DNA of 64,000 nt from Opitutaceae bacterium EW11 (GCA_003054665.1 QAYY01000009.1:124001-188000), one strand, 5' to 3'. Positions 45,918 through 55,826 are shown, numbered from the stretch's first letter. Numbers and translations: made by a program. The notes: generated from the letters alone by a model not told the origin.

Positions 45918-47267
45918 ATGTCGGAGACTCCCATCATTCAGGTCGAAAACCTCTCGAAAGCCTACCGCATTTGGGGAAGCCCCTCGGCCCGCTTGATCAG
46001 CCCCGTCCTGGAAAGTGCATCGTCGTTCTTCCCGAAGAACTCCGCGCCTTGTCGTTCCCTGTCCCGGAGGGCGACACGAGGATACCGGGACTTTTACGCT
46101 CTTCAGAACATCTCGTTTTCGATCAAACGGGGCGAGGCAACCGGTATCATCGGGCGCAACGGATCAGGCAAAAGCACGCTGCTGCAGCTGATTGCCGGCA
46201 CGCTCACGCCCACGGCCGGACGTGTCAGGGTGAACGGGCGCGTTTCTGCGCTGCTTGAACTCGGCTCCGGCTTCAATCCGGACTTCACGGGGCGTGAAAA
46301 CGTCTACCTCAACGGCTCGATCTACGGCCTGACGCGAAGTGAGATGCACGGCTTGTTCGCCGATATCGCCGCGTTTGCCGATATCGGCGACTTTATCGAT
46401 CAGCCGGTGAAAACCTACTCGTCCGGCATGATGATGCGCCTGGCGTTCGCTGTCGCGATCAGCGTCCAACCCGACATCCTGATCGTCGATGAAGCACTCA
46501 GTGTCGGCGACGTGTTTTTCACCCAGAAGTGTTTCCAGCGTATCCGTGAGATACTACACCGCGGCGCCACGTTGATCTTCGTTTCACACGACATGGGCTC
46601 CGTCCAGAGCCTCTGCCAGCGCGGGCTGCTGCTCCACCAAGGCACCCTGGTCCACGACGGGACACCGGAAGTCTGTGTCAGCCGCTATTTCAATCTGCAT
46701 CAGCCAAAACGCGGTCGGGTGACTAACGACGCGAATCACGGCAGTACGCCCACCATCGATCCCCAGACCCGCTCTTCGCTGCTCGAGACAAACGTCCTGC
46801 CAGCGGCGAAGTCACGACATGGGGATCGCGCGCTCGAGTTCGTCGCCGCTGCAGTTCTCGACGGTCAAGGAACCGCAACGTGGGATTTCGAAATGATGCA
46901 TCGCGCCTGCATCCGCGTTCTCCTCCGGGCGAATCGCGACGTTGCCCTGCCGTCCGCGGGCATCCAAGTGCACGATCGAATGGGAAACCTCGTCTTTGCC
47001 GCCGGGACTCCTCAGCTGCGGTTTCCACTTCCAGCGATCAGTGCCGGGACGGAGATGATGTTGGACTTTCAGCTCACCCTCTCCATCCCTCCCGGCGTCT
47101 ACACGCTGTCATTGGACGCAGCGGAGTGCGATGAGGAGGACCCCAATGTCGGGACTTTTTTCGACCGGGTCGGAGCTCTGGGTCCCCTCACCGTTTCCCA
47201 TCACTCTCCAGGGGCGATGCCGTTCTACGGAATGGCGCAGCTACCTCTGGAAATCACCTACACATGA
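45918..47267 (+). CDS. wzt: O-antigen ABC exporter ATPase with C-terminal carbohydrate-binding domain (Wzt), system 2
   Basis: 449 residues from ATG 45918. The ATPase domain has GIIGRNGSGKST, TYSSGMMMRLAFAV and VDEALSVGD, and the Wzt insert AYRIWGSPSARL. Residues about 290-449 form the C-terminal carbohydrate-binding sandwich (SIPPGVYTLSLDAAE). The ATPase half is close to that of the Wzt at 33638, while the C-terminal halves differ, as expected for different glycan ends. The methyltransferase gene follows with a 4-base overlap, so a methylated chain end is a reasonable guess. Confidence 0.92.
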   Translation: MSETPIIQVENLSKAYRIWGSPSARLISPVLESASSFFPKNSAPCRSLSRRATRGYRDFYALQNISFSIKRGEATGIIGRNGSGKSTLLQLIAGTLTPTAGRVRVNGRVSALLELGSGFNPDFTGRENVYLNGSIYGLTRSEMHGLFADIAAFADIGDFIDQPVKTYSSGMMMRLAFAVAISVQPDILIVDEALSVGDVFFTQKCFQRIREILHRGATLIFVSHDMGSVQSLCQRGLLLHQGTLVHDGTPEVCVSRYFNLHQPKRGRVTNDANHGSTPTIDPQTRSSLLETNVLPAAKSRHGDRALEFVAAAVLDGQGTATWDFEMMHRACIRVLLRANRDVALPSAGIQVHDRMGNLVFAAGTPQLRFPLPAISAGTEMMLDFQLTLSIPPGVYTLSLDAAECDEEDPNVGTFFDRVGALGPLTVSHHSPGAMPFYGMAQLPLEITYT

Positions 47268-48196
47268 CGAATCCGACGCCAGAGCGGTCATGCTGGTGTG
47301 GATACCAGACGCTGTTCCCGTACTCCGACGACTATCGCGTCTGCAAGGCATGCGGCACCCTTGTCAGTCGGGCGCCGGTCGCGAACACGGCCGACCAGGC
47401 AAGCCACGAAACGGGTCTTTACAGCCACGACTACTGGCATCGTCGGCAACGCGAACACCATGGGCTGCCTGATATCGAGGCTCGGGCCCGACTCGATCTC
47501 CCGGAGCGTTGCACATACTGGCTTCAGCATCTCTTGCAGGCCAAGCTCCCCCCTGCCCGTGTCCTCGAACTGGGGTGCGCGCATGGCGGCTATCTTTCAC
47601 TTCTCGGCTGGGCGGGTTTCTCCTCGATCGGCACGGAAATGAGCCCGCAGGTGGTGGAGTTCGCTCGCAAGACCTTCTGCGTCGACGTGCGTTTGGGGAC
47701 CGTGGAAGCGCAGGGATTTAAGACCGAATCGTTCGACGTCATCGTCCTAAACGACGTGCTAGAGCACCTGGAGGAGCCATTGTCCACCATCCAGCACTGC
47801 GCGTCATTGCTAAAACCGGACGGGCTGTTCGTCGTGCAAACCCCTGAATACAAGGAGCACCTGACGTACACAGATCTCTCCGCGGCTCAGGATCTGTTCT
47901 TGAGGCACATGGTGAACAATAATGAGGAGCATCTCTATCTGTTCAGTCGCCGAAGTGTTGGAGAACTATTCCGCCGCCTTGGCTTCGCGTCGGTCGCCTT
48001 CGGCAATCCGGTCTACAGTTACGACATGTTCTTCACCGCCAGTCGTACGCCCCTGAGGCAGAACTCTCCCGAAGCAATCTGGAATTCTCTTTCGAAACGC
48101 CCGGAAGGCCGGCTCATTCAAGCCCTGCTCGACAAGGCCTACGAATCGAATGACCGCTGGTGGGCAATTCAGCGGTTTCAGAAAGACCGCCCGTAG
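47264..48196 (+). CDS. zinc-ribbon SAM methyltransferase
   Basis: 310 residues. The first 30 residues hold a probable zinc site, Cys10-x-Cys12 with Cys27-x2-Cys30, a common start for glycan-locus methyltransferases. The SAM motif is ARVLELGCAHGGYLSLL, with IGTEMSPQ, VIVLNDVLEHLEEP and KPDGLFVVQTP following. ATGA overlap with wzt 2 implies coupling. By analogy with exporters whose Wzt domain reads a modified chain end, it could cap or mark the second polysaccharide (inference). It is the last gene of the polysaccharide locus. Confidence 0.82.
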   Translation: MTNPTPERSCWCGYQTLFPYSDDYRVCKACGTLVSRAPVANTADQASHETGLYSHDYWHRRQREHHGLPDIEARARLDLPERCTYWLQHLLQAKLPPARVLELGCAHGGYLSLLGWAGFSSIGTEMSPQVVEFARKTFCVDVRLGTVEAQGFKTESFDVIVLNDVLEHLEEPLSTIQHCASLLKPDGLFVVQTPEYKEHLTYTDLSAAQDLFLRHMVNNNEEHLYLFSRRSVGELFRRLGFASVAFGNPVYSYDMFFTASRTPLRQNSPEAIWNSLSKRPEGRLIQALLDKAYESNDRWWAIQRFQKDRP

Positions 48197-48270
48197 CCTG
48201 CGCTTTCGGGTTAGCCGGTTGCGGTCGCTTCCTTGGCCGATTCCACAGACGATGTCCACGCCGGCGCACG

Positions 48271-48588
48271 TCAGCTAAAGCTCTTCCCGCAGCCGCAGGT
48301 GCTCTGGGCGTTGGGGTTCTTGATTTCGAAGCCCTTGCCGTGGAGGCCGTCGTCGAAATCGATCGAGCAGCCCTTGAGGTACGCTAAACTCGTCGGATCC
48401 ACCAGCATCGCCACGCCTTCGCTCTCGAACGTCTGGTCGTCGGGTTTGGGCTCATCAAACGACATCCCGTACTGAAAGCCCGAACAGCCTCCGGTCTCCA
48501 CAAAGACCCGAAGCTTCTTCTCCGGGGCATGGAGTTCGCCCTGCATCGAGCGGACCTGGTTGGCAGCACGTGGACTCAGCGTGATCAT
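48271..48588 (-). CDS. A-type iron-sulfur cluster carrier (IscA/ErpA family)
   Basis: 105 residues. The three conserved cysteines are present: Cys35 in ETGGCSGFQYG and Cys98/Cys100 in STCGCGKSFS. The length is normal. These proteins carry or insert Fe-S clusters in targets; the sequence does not separate IscA, ErpA and SufA. It stands alone, convergent with the methyltransferase gene and divergent from the kinase gene (about 270 bases to its start). Confidence 0.9.
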   Translation of the reverse strand: MITLSPRAANQVRSMQGELHAPEKKLRVFVETGGCSGFQYGMSFDEPKPDDQTFESEGVAMLVDPTSLAYLKGCSIDFDDGLHGKGFEIKNPNAQSTCGCGKSFS

Positions 48589-48857
48589 GCCAGCAAGCTA
48601 GGTGCGTGCATTTTGCTGTCAAACGACGGACCCGACGGCGCGAAATGCACGGCAAAGCGCCTAGTCCCCCCAGAACGAGCGAGGAAACGACGCGTTCCAC
48701 AAACGCTGAAAACGAGACGAGGCCGCCCCAGACCAAGCGCACTGTGCTTACCACTGCGGCAAGGTCTCGGGAAGCCCCGTCAAGTCCGAAGCAATTTTCA
48801 TGCTAGCTTACAACTGGACTCTTGCCTCCTCTGCGTGGCTGTCGTTGTTTGGCACCC

Positions 48858-49844
48858 GTGGCTACCCTCAAGCACATCTTCAACGAGCTCCACTACGAGC
48901 TGACGCGTAAGATTGCAGAGGGCGGCATGGGACTCGTCTACGAAGCGGTCCAACGAGGAGCCGGAAATTTCCGCAAAAACGTAGCGGTTAAGCTGATCCG
49001 CGAGGAGTACTCCACGATCGCCGAGTTTCAGAAAAACTTCATCGGCGAAGCACGGCTGGTCGCCGACCTCATTCACACCAACATCGTCCAGACTTACCAT
49101 CTCGGGCAAGTGGGTGGTCAGTATTTCATGGTGATGGAATTTGTCCGGGGCGTGAATCTCGAGCAGCTTCTGGAGCGCCACCGCCAACTGAAGCGCGCGA
49201 TACCGGTCGACATTGCAGCGTTCATTATTTCACGCGTCGCGCGCGGCCTCGCCTACGCTCACCAAAAACGCGACGCGGAAGGCCGGCATCTCAACATCGT
49301 CCACCGCGACATCGGACCGAAGAACGTGCTGATCGCCTACGAAGGCGACGTGAAGCTGACGGACTTCGGCATCGCGAAGGCCCTCGACCTCATGTACAAC
49401 GAGGAGGGAAAGGTGATCGCAGGGAAAGATGAATACCTTTCGCCGGAACAGGCGAGTTACGCGGTCACGGACGCACGCGCGGACCTGTTTCCCCTCGGAA
49501 TCGTGCTCACCGAGTTGCTGCTCGGGCGAAACATCTTTCGCTCCGCGGACCGCCTGGAGTCCCGCCGCAACATTCTCACGATGCCGATCCCCAGATTCGG
49601 CACCCTCCGACCCGAGATCGACGCGCGACTCGAGGCCATCATCCAGAAAGCTCTCCAACGCGACCGCGATAAACGGTACCAGACTGCAGCAGAATTGCTC
49701 ACCGACCTCGAACTCTACCTCTACAGCGATCGTTACGGACCGACCAATGAGAAGCTGGGAGTGTATTTGAAGGAAGTGATGGACTACCGCGAACCCGGAG
49801 TCTCTCCCCAGCTTTCCCGTTCCCCTGCCCCGACGACAGCGTGA
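48858..49844 (+). CDS. soluble serine/threonine protein kinase
   Basis: 328 residues from the GTG at 48858 ([15 protein letters not shown]); the frame is open 12 codons upstream. Complete Hanks-type kinase: [13 protein letters not shown] (P-loop), VAVKLI (Lys), [10 protein letters not shown] (catalytic loop), TDFGIAKAL (metal loop) and YLSPEQA. There is no membrane helix or sensor domain after the kinase, only a Pro/Ser-rich tail. rpoN starts 33 bases after the stop on the same strand, so the two are likely cotranscribed. Whether it phosphorylates sigma-54 or anything related is unknown. Confidence 0.9.
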   Translation: MATLKHIFNELHYELTRKIAEGGMGLVYEAVQRGAGNFRKNVAVKLIREEYSTIAEFQKNFIGEARLVADLIHTNIVQTYHLGQVGGQYFMVMEFVRGVNLEQLLERHRQLKRAIPVDIAAFIISRVARGLAYAHQKRDAEGRHLNIVHRDIGPKNVLIAYEGDVKLTDFGIAKALDLMYNEEGKVIAGKDEYLSPEQASYAVTDARADLFPLGIVLTELLLGRNIFRSADRLESRRNILTMPIPRFGTLRPEIDARLEAIIQKALQRDRDKRYQTAAELLTDLELYLYSDRYGPTNEKLGVYLKEVMDYREPGVSPQLSRSPAPTTA

Positions 49845-49877
49845 AACCGATGAAACCTGTGTACGCCGAAGCAGACC

Positions 49878-51359
49878 ATGAGCGGACCGAGCTTTAGCCA
49901 AGACCTCCGGCAGCGACAAACCCAGTCACTGGTTCTTGCGCCGCAGCTGCGTCAGTCCCTGAAAATCCTTCAGGTGGCGGCGCTCGATCTGCGCTCCGTC
50001 ATTCAGGAAGAGCTCCAGGCCAATCCCACCCTGGAGGAGCTTCCGATGGAAGGCGTCAGCCTCGACCGCCAGAAGGACGAGGCCGCCGAAGCATCCACCG
50101 GGACGGAAACCGCCTCGGCGCCGGAAGATGGCGAGCGACGCGAGGAGATGGATTTCTCCAAGGAATTCGAGATCCTCAACAAGCTCGACGAAGACTGGCG
50201 CGACTACATGTCGCAGGCCGGCGGCGTGCAGCCGTACACGTCGGAAGACGCCGAACGACGCCAGCATTTTTTCGACTCGCTTGTATCCGAAACTTCACTT
50301 CAGGAGCACCTCATGGGACAGGCCGAGATGGCCGATCTCGCTCCCGAGGCTCGCGAGGCGATGAAATACCTCGTTGGAAGCCTCGACGATCGCGGCTTCC
50401 TCACCCAGACGCCGAACGACATCGCCCTGCAATCGGGGCTGCCGCTCGAAGCGGTCCAGCAGGCGGCCAAGCTGCTGAAGACATTCGATCCCCCCGGCAT
50501 CGGCGCGCAGAGCATCGAGGAATGCCTGCTCCTGCAGCTCACTGCCAAAGGCCGCTCCGATTCCCTGGCTGCTCGCATCATTCGCGATTATTTCCAGCTC
50601 CTCACGCGCCGGCGCATCCCGGAAATTGCGCGGAAGATCGGGGCGCACATGGACGACGTCCAGATCGCGATCGAGGAGATCGGCACGCTGGATCCGGCTC
50701 CGGGACGACGCTTCGCCGACGACAGCAATCGCGTGGTCGTCCCGGACGTGACGGTCGAAAAGGACGGCGACAAGTGGAACGTCATCCTCAACAGCGACTA
50801 CATCCCGCGTCTCCGGATCTCCAATACCTACAAGGAAATGATCGCCAAGGGCACCCTGTCCAAGGCCGAGCGCGATTACCTCCGCGAGCGGATGCGCTCC
50901 GGCAAGTTCCTGATCAACTCCATCGAACAACGGCAACAGACGATCGAGCGCATCACGCGCGAGATTCTCAAGGTGCAGAACGAGTTTTTCGAGGAGGGCG
51001 TTTCGAAGCTGAAACCCCTCACGATGACGCAGATCGCCGACGCGGTCGGGGTGCACGAGACCACGGTGAGCCGCGCGATCGCCAACAAGTTCATTCAGAC
51101 GCCGCACGGCGTTTTCGATTTCAAGTTCTTCTTCACGCCCGGCTACCAGGCCGACAGCGGCGCCGCGGTGTCGAACACCAGCGTGAAAGAGATGATCAAC
51201 GACCTCATCGCCGGCGAAGACCGCAGCCACCCGCTTAGCGACCAGGAGATCGTGGCCAAGCTCCAGGAGAAGGGCATCAACATCGCCCGCCGGACCGTCG
51301 CAAAATACCGCGAGGAGCTAGGCATCCTGCCGAGCAATTTGCGGCGGGATTACACCTGA
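49878..51359 (+). CDS. rpoN: RNA polymerase sigma-54 factor
   Basis: 493 residues. Region I is [19 protein letters not shown] with the Gln/Leu-rich pattern; an acidic region II follows (about 60-110). The core-binding and helix-turn-helix regions include [20 protein letters not shown], and the RpoN box [10 protein letters not shown] sits at 470-479, 14 residues from the end. It directs transcription from -24/-12 promoters with enhancer-binding activators, none of which is encoded in the window. A GC-rich hairpin begins at the last base of the stop codon. Confidence 0.96.
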   Translation: MSGPSFSQDLRQRQTQSLVLAPQLRQSLKILQVAALDLRSVIQEELQANPTLEELPMEGVSLDRQKDEAAEASTGTETASAPEDGERREEMDFSKEFEILNKLDEDWRDYMSQAGGVQPYTSEDAERRQHFFDSLVSETSLQEHLMGQAEMADLAPEAREAMKYLVGSLDDRGFLTQTPNDIALQSGLPLEAVQQAAKLLKTFDPPGIGAQSIEECLLLQLTAKGRSDSLAARIIRDYFQLLTRRRIPEIARKIGAHMDDVQIAIEEIGTLDPAPGRRFADDSNRVVVPDVTVEKDGDKWNVILNSDYIPRLRISNTYKEMIAKGTLSKAERDYLRERMRSGKFLINSIEQRQQTIERITREILKVQNEFFEEGVSKLKPLTMTQIADAVGVHETTVSRAIANKFIQTPHGVFDFKFFFTPGYQADSGAAVSNTSVKEMINDLIAGEDRSHPLSDQEIVAKLQEKGINIARRTVAKYREELGILPSNLRRDYT

Positions 51360-51607
51360 CGTCGCGCCGTCCGGCGCGACGTAGAAGTTGGAGGCTCGCA
51401 ATCGGCAGTTGGCGCGACCACTCGTCGCCCGCGGGAGGTTCGGTGCACCGGGCAAACGCACTGGAACACGCGGAGTTCGCCCGTATTCAGGATTGGAACT
51501 CGAGCGGCGATTGGTTCAACGTGGAGCCGAAGTTGCCCTGGCTCGGCCTCGCGCCGAGAGGCAGCTTCAACTCTCGAAAACCAAACTTCCCCGCGGCGTT
51601 GCCGCGG
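51359..51607. repeat. hairpin-bounded repeat element between rpoN and trpB2
   Basis: The left end is an 11-bp perfect palindrome arm pair, ACGTCGCGCCG/CGGCGCGACGT (51359-51369, 51372-51382), followed by AGAAGTTGG. The right end is the mirror arrangement: CCAAACTTCC (51581-51590) followed by hairpin CCGCGGC/GCCGCGG (51591-51597, 51601-51607). An inner hairpin is CTCGGC/GCCGAG (51542-51547, 51553-51558). The trpB2 ATG lies 7 bases beyond. The frame of trpB2 is open through part of the element, but the composition is not protein-like. Confidence 0.5.
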
Positions 51608-51613
51608 CCCTTT

Positions 51614-52954
51614 ATGTCCTCGGAAATCGTCAATCTGCCCCTCAGCGATATTCCTTCCGCTTGGTACAACGTACTCGCGGATATTCCCGGCCCGCTCGCG
51701 GCCCCGCTTCATCCCGGGACCGGCAAGCCTCTTCAGGCCAGCGATCTCGCGCCGCTTTTCCCAATGTCGCTCATCGAACAAGAGATGAGCGGCGAGCGCT
51801 GGATCGGCATTCCGGCCGAGGTCCGCGAACTCTACAAGATCTGGCGCCCCACCCCGCTCGTGCGCGCGGTCCGGCTCGAGAAAGCGCTGAAGACGAACTG
51901 CCGGATCTACTTCAAGAACGAGAGCGTCAGCCCGGCTGGTAGCCACAAGCTGAATACCGCCCTCGCCCAGGCTTACTACAACAAGAAGGAAGGCGTTCGG
52001 CGGATCACCACCGAAACCGGCGCCGGCCAGTGGGGTTCCTCGATGGCCTTCGCCTGCCAGCTCTTCGGGCTGGATTGCGAAATCTACATGGTGAAATCGA
52101 GCTATCACCAGAAGCCCTACCGGCGGTCGCTCATGCACATTTGGGGAGGGAAGGTCCACCCGTCGCCTTCGAAACACACCCACGCCGGCCGCGAAATCCT
52201 GGCCAAGGATCCGGAAACCCCGGGTAGCCTCGGCATAGCCATTTCGGAAGCGGTCGAGGACGCCGCCACCCACGACGACACAAAATACACGCTCGGAAGC
52301 GTGCTTAACCACGTCCTGCTTCACCAGACCGTCATCGGCCTCGAAACCAAACGGCAGCTGGAGATTGCCGGCGAAAAGCCTGACGTCCTGATCGGCTGCG
52401 TGGGCGGTGGCAGCAACTTCGGCGGATTCTGCCTGCCATTCATTCCCGAGAAGAAAGCACGGCCTGAGCTTCGCCTCGTGGCGGTCGAGCCCTCCGCCTG
52501 CCCCTCGCTCACGAAGGGCGTCTTCGCTTACGACTACGGCGACACCGCCAAACTGACGCCGCTCGTGAAGATGTTCACCCTCGGGCACGGTTTTGTCCCG
52601 GCAGGGATTCACGCCGGCGGCCTCCGCTACCATGGCACGGCCCCGATCGTGGCTCACCTCGCCAACCTCGGCGTCATCGAGGCCCAGGCCTACACCCAAA
52701 ACGCGGTGTTCGAAGGCGCTCTTCAGTTCTCACGCAGCGAAGGGTTTGTCCCCGCCCCCGAAACCTCTCACGCCATCCGTGCCGCGATCGAGGAAGCGAA
52801 GAAGAACGACGGCAAGTGCATCGTTTTCTGCTACAGCGGACACGGCCACTTCGACATGTCGGCCTACGACGCCTACCTCGCGGGCAAACTCGAAGACTAC
52901 GAGCATCCCGAGGAGAAGATCAAGGAAGCGCTGCACGAGCTTCCGAAGGTCTGA
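51614..52954 (+). CDS. tryptophan synthase beta chain-like PLP enzyme (TrpB2 type)
   Basis: 446 residues from ATG 51614. The PLP lysine is Lys112 in [11 protein letters not shown]; the phosphate-binding loop is [10 protein letters not shown], and [13 protein letters not shown] is the conserved catalytic stretch. The long N-terminal region ([19 protein letters not shown]) and the length mark the TrpB2 group rather than canonical TrpB1. TrpB2 makes tryptophan from indole and serine and often stands alone, as here with no trpA nearby. Hairpin-bounded repeats lie on both sides. Confidence 0.9.
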   Translation: MSSEIVNLPLSDIPSAWYNVLADIPGPLAAPLHPGTGKPLQASDLAPLFPMSLIEQEMSGERWIGIPAEVRELYKIWRPTPLVRAVRLEKALKTNCRIYFKNESVSPAGSHKLNTALAQAYYNKKEGVRRITTETGAGQWGSSMAFACQLFGLDCEIYMVKSSYHQKPYRRSLMHIWGGKVHPSPSKHTHAGREILAKDPETPGSLGIAISEAVEDAATHDDTKYTLGSVLNHVLLHQTVIGLETKRQLEIAGEKPDVLIGCVGGGSNFGGFCLPFIPEKKARPELRLVAVEPSACPSLTKGVFAYDYGDTAKLTPLVKMFTLGHGFVPAGIHAGGLRYHGTAPIVAHLANLGVIEAQAYTQNAVFEGALQFSRSEGFVPAPETSHAIRAAIEEAKKNDGKCIVFCYSGHGHFDMSAYDAYLAGKLEDYEHPEEKIKEALHELPKV

Positions 52955-52960
52955 ACGTGG

Positions 52961-53110
52961 CCGCGCGCCGCAGAGGCGCGCGGGGAAGTTGGAATTTGGA
53001 CGTTCGAAGTTGGTCCGTGGTCGCCGTAGCGGCGGCACGAAGGCTTCAAACTTTCGCGAGACACGTCGGTCCGAAGCCTCGCGAAGGGCGCCTGCGGCGA
53101 TCGTCGCACG
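52961..53110. repeat. second hairpin-led repeat, downstream of trpB2
   Basis: Six bases after the trpB2 stop, CCGCGCGCC (52961-52969) pairs with GGCGCGCGG (52975-52983) over a 5-base loop and is followed at once by GGAAGTTGGAATTTGG and CGAAGTTGG. Further on, TTCAAACTT is the inverted form of the same word. This copies the hairpin-then-GAAGTTGG pattern seen after rpoN. The right boundary is uncertain. The first hairpin may also end trpB2 transcription. Confidence 0.5.
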
Positions 53111-53155
53111 GTCCCGGCTATCCCCGGTGCACCGCGGATGCAGCGGAGCGACGCC

Positions 53156-54193
53156 TCACACGGCGCCCAGCTCGAGACTCGGATCGATCCGCAAGTCGCC
53201 GCTGGTCACGCAAGCCACGGCTGGATCAGCCCAGGCAGCAAATGCGACCATGCCGGCGTTGTCGCCGGTGTGAATCGGTTTGGCGGCAAAGAAGCTCACC
53301 CGCGCCCGCTGCGCCGTGCGTTCCAGCGCCGCGCGCAGCGTACGATTGTTCGCCACGCCCCCCGAGAGCCCAACGCTTCGGAAGCCCCCCTGCTCGAGAG
53401 CGAGTGACGTCTTGCGTACCAGCGCATCCACTACTGCTTGCTGATAGCTCGCACAGAGGTCGGGCATCGCGGCTGCAATCTGTTCCGGCGTCATCTTCTC
53501 CAAGAGGTAGCGAAGGCTGGTCTTCAGACCCGAGAAGCTGAAATCCAGTTCGCTGCGCGGGCCGATGCCGCGCGGAAAGTCGAACGCATCGATGCGCCCC
53601 TTCGCCGCCAACCGCTCGATCAGCGGCCCGCCGGGGTAGCCGAGCCCGAGCAGCTTTGCCCCTTTGTCGAGCGCCTCGCCGGCCGCGTCGTCGCGCGTCG
53701 TGGACAAAACGCGAATCCGGCGATCCTCGCCGAGGGAGAACAGGAGCGTGTTTCCCCCTGAAACGATCAAGCCGAGGTGTGGAAGACACGCAGCGAATCG
53801 CTCGGCAAACTCATTCGGCATCTCTGCATGGAGCGCGATGAAGGGAGAAAATGCGTGCCCACGCAGATGGTTGACCCCGACAAGCGGCACGCCGAGTGAA
53901 AGCGCCAGGGCTTTTGCCGACGCGGTGCCGATCGCGAGACATCCGGCAAGTCCGGGGCCCTTCGTCACGGCGACCCGGGTAATCCCTTGAAATGCCGAGC
54001 TCCTCTCCCGCGCCCTCTCGAGCAACGGCACCACGTTTCTCAAATGCTCCCGAGTCGCGAGGTCGGGAACAACGCCGCCGTAGCGACCGTGGAGCGCGAT
54101 TTGGCTGTGTATCCACTCCTCGACGATTCCACGCGAGGGATCGAACAGCGCGACCGCTGTTTCATCGCAGGAGGTTTCGAGGGCGAGAAGCAT
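53156..54193 (-). CDS. tsaD: tRNA N6-adenosine threonylcarbamoyltransferase TsaD
   Basis: 345 residues from the ATG at 54193 (MLLALETSCDETAVALFD), which is the universal family start; the open frame upstream is repeat sequence. The ASKHA-fold enzyme has the metal-binding HLRGHAFSP, GLIVSGGNT, AGEALDKGAKLLGLGYPGGP and VGLSGGVANN motifs. TsaD transfers the threonylcarbamoyl group to A37 of ANN-decoding tRNAs with TsaB and TsaE, which are not in the window. Its start abuts a 34-bp inverted repeat. Confidence 0.95.
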   Translation of the reverse strand: MLLALETSCDETAVALFDPSRGIVEEWIHSQIALHGRYGGVVPDLATREHLRNVVPLLERARERSSAFQGITRVAVTKGPGLAGCLAIGTASAKALALSLGVPLVGVNHLRGHAFSPFIALHAEMPNEFAERFAACLPHLGLIVSGGNTLLFSLGEDRRIRVLSTTRDDAAGEALDKGAKLLGLGYPGGPLIERLAAKGRIDAFDFPRGIGPRSELDFSFSGLKTSLRYLLEKMTPEQIAAAMPDLCASYQQAVVDALVRKTSLALEQGGFRSVGLSGGVANNRTLRAALERTAQRARVSFFAAKPIHTGDNAGMVAFAAWADPAVACVTSGDLRIDPSLELGAV

Positions 54194-54205
54194 GGGATAA
54201 CCGAA

Positions 54206-54411
54206 GGGCTGAAAGGCTGAAGGGCTGGAAGGCTGAAGGGAATTCGGAAACTCCGGCAATAGGAGGCCAGGTGGAATCCGACATACGGGCCCGGGATGCC
54301 GGGACAGAGCCCCTTCGCACGCCCCCCCGGGTTTTCGAGGGTAGGCCACCGGCACGCGGTTCCACCGGTTCCCGCCGCCTTCAGCCTTTCAGCCCTTCAG
54401 TCTTTCAGCCT
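54206..54411. repeat. 34-bp imperfect inverted repeat flanking a 138-base spacer
   Basis: The arm at 54206-54239 and the reverse complement of 54378-54411 agree at 31 of 34 positions by hand alignment. Each arm is itself made of GGCTGAAGG/GGCTGAAAG units. The left arm starts 12 bases from the tsaD start codon; the right arm covers the ctpA stop. Folded RNA would form a long stem. The spacer (54240-54377) has no gene. Confidence 0.65.
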
Positions 54412-55694
54412 TTCTTTTGCGGAGCCGGCTCGCGTTCCGACAGGAGACGCTCGGCCTTGAGCACGTCGAGCGCAGCCTGGAGCTGCCTGTCGGCGACGGG
54501 AGCGACGCCGAACCGATCCTTGAACTCGGTGGGATCGACCACGTCGCGTCGCGTACGCTGGAGGCGAATGTTCTGATCCTCCTCCGGCGACATGATCACT
54601 TCCACGTTGGGCTCGACGCCTTTTTCATGAAGCGTCCGTCCACTCGGCGTGTAATAGCGTGCCGTCGTGAGCCGCATGCCTTCGCCGTTGTTGAGCTTGA
54701 AGACGGACTGGACCGAGCCCTTGCCGAACGAACGCTCGCCGACAATCACCGCCTTCCCGGTGTCCTTCAGCGCGCCGGCGACAATTTCCGCCGCGCTGGC
54801 GCTCCCGGAGTTGATCAGCACCACCATCGGCAGCTTCAGGGCGGGCTCATCCGCCTCCGCACGATATTCGTCCCGGTCTTTCGGATTTCTTCCCTGGGTG
54901 TAGACGATCAGTTCGCCTTTATCGAAGAAGGGCTCCGCGACGTCGACCGCCGCGTCCAGCACGCCGCCGGGATTATTGCGAAGGTCGAGGACCAGGCTGT
55001 CCAAGCCCTGCTCGCCGAGCTTGTTCAACGCCTTGATGAATTCTTCGCCCGTGCGCTCGGTGAATTGCGTGATCTGGATGTATCCAACGTGGTCCGACAG
55101 CATTTCCGGAGGACGAACGCTCTCCACTTTGATCGTCTCGCGGACCAGGGTGACTTCGAACTCCTTGCCCGTGCTGGGGCGGAGAAAGCCGACGGTGACA
55201 GGCGTCTTCGGCTTGCCCCGCAGTTTTCCGACGATCGCATCCATCGATGACGATTTTTCCACCCGCTCGCCGTTGATCTTCACCAACTCGTCGCCGCGCC
55301 GGATCCCGGCCCGCTCGCTCGGCGTGTCGGCGATGGGCGCGATCACCACCACGCGGTCGTTGCGGACCTCAAGCTGCACGCCGATGCCTCCGAACTCGCT
55401 GCTCATGTCCTCCTCGAGCTGCTGATAGTCGGCCGCCTCGAGAAACTCCGAGTGGGGATCAAGCGACTCCACCATCCCATGCAGCGCCGCGTGGGTGAGA
55501 GCCGGATACTCGGCGCTCTTGGCGTCGACGTAGTTCTCATTCACGAGCTGCAGCACCTGGCGAACGTAGTTGCCCGACCGGTCGAGTTCGCGATTCGGCC
55601 AAAGACTCCAGCCGAGCGCCAGACGCGCTCCGCCCATCGCCACCAAGCTGCCGAGCGCTGCACCCGTTGCGACCGTGAGGATTCTTTTGACCAT
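54405..55694 (-). CDS. S41-family C-terminal processing peptidase (CtpA/Prc)
   Basis: 429 residues. An N-terminal membrane anchor or signal (about 5-28) precedes the conserved ESLDPHSEFL segment, a PDZ domain (about 100-175, with FGGIGVQLEV and ERAGIRRGDELVKING) and the protease core. Catalytic residues by family pattern are Ser300 in NSGSASAAE and Lys325 in RSFGKGSVQ, 25 apart as in related enzymes. It acts in the periplasm on C-terminal tails. It is transcribed toward tsaD and is divergent from the MidA-like gene. Confidence 0.93.
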   Translation of the reverse strand: MVKRILTVATGAALGSLVAMGGARLALGWSLWPNRELDRSGNYVRQVLQLVNENYVDAKSAEYPALTHAALHGMVESLDPHSEFLEAADYQQLEEDMSSEFGGIGVQLEVRNDRVVVIAPIADTPSERAGIRRGDELVKINGERVEKSSSMDAIVGKLRGKPKTPVTVGFLRPSTGKEFEVTLVRETIKVESVRPPEMLSDHVGYIQITQFTERTGEEFIKALNKLGEQGLDSLVLDLRNNPGGVLDAAVDVAEPFFDKGELIVYTQGRNPKDRDEYRAEADEPALKLPMVVLINSGSASAAEIVAGALKDTGKAVIVGERSFGKGSVQSVFKLNNGEGMRLTTARYYTPSGRTLHEKGVEPNVEVIMSPEEDQNIRLQRTRRDVVDPTEFKDRFGVAPVADRQLQAALDVLKAERLLSEREPAPQKKG

Positions 55695-55826
55695 TCGCGG
55701 CTCACTGTGCCGATGCGGGGGCGCTTGTAAATCGGTTCGTGGGCCCCGTCGTTTGCCAAAGACGTCGTCCTGCCCGCGCCACTCTGGAGCTGGCGGTAAA
55801 TCTGGTCATCCCAGCGCAGTTCCTGC

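Noticed and set aside
54201-54240. Short GGCTGAA repeats considered as a CRISPR
   Set aside because: Units are adjacent with no spacers, and there are no cas genes in the window.
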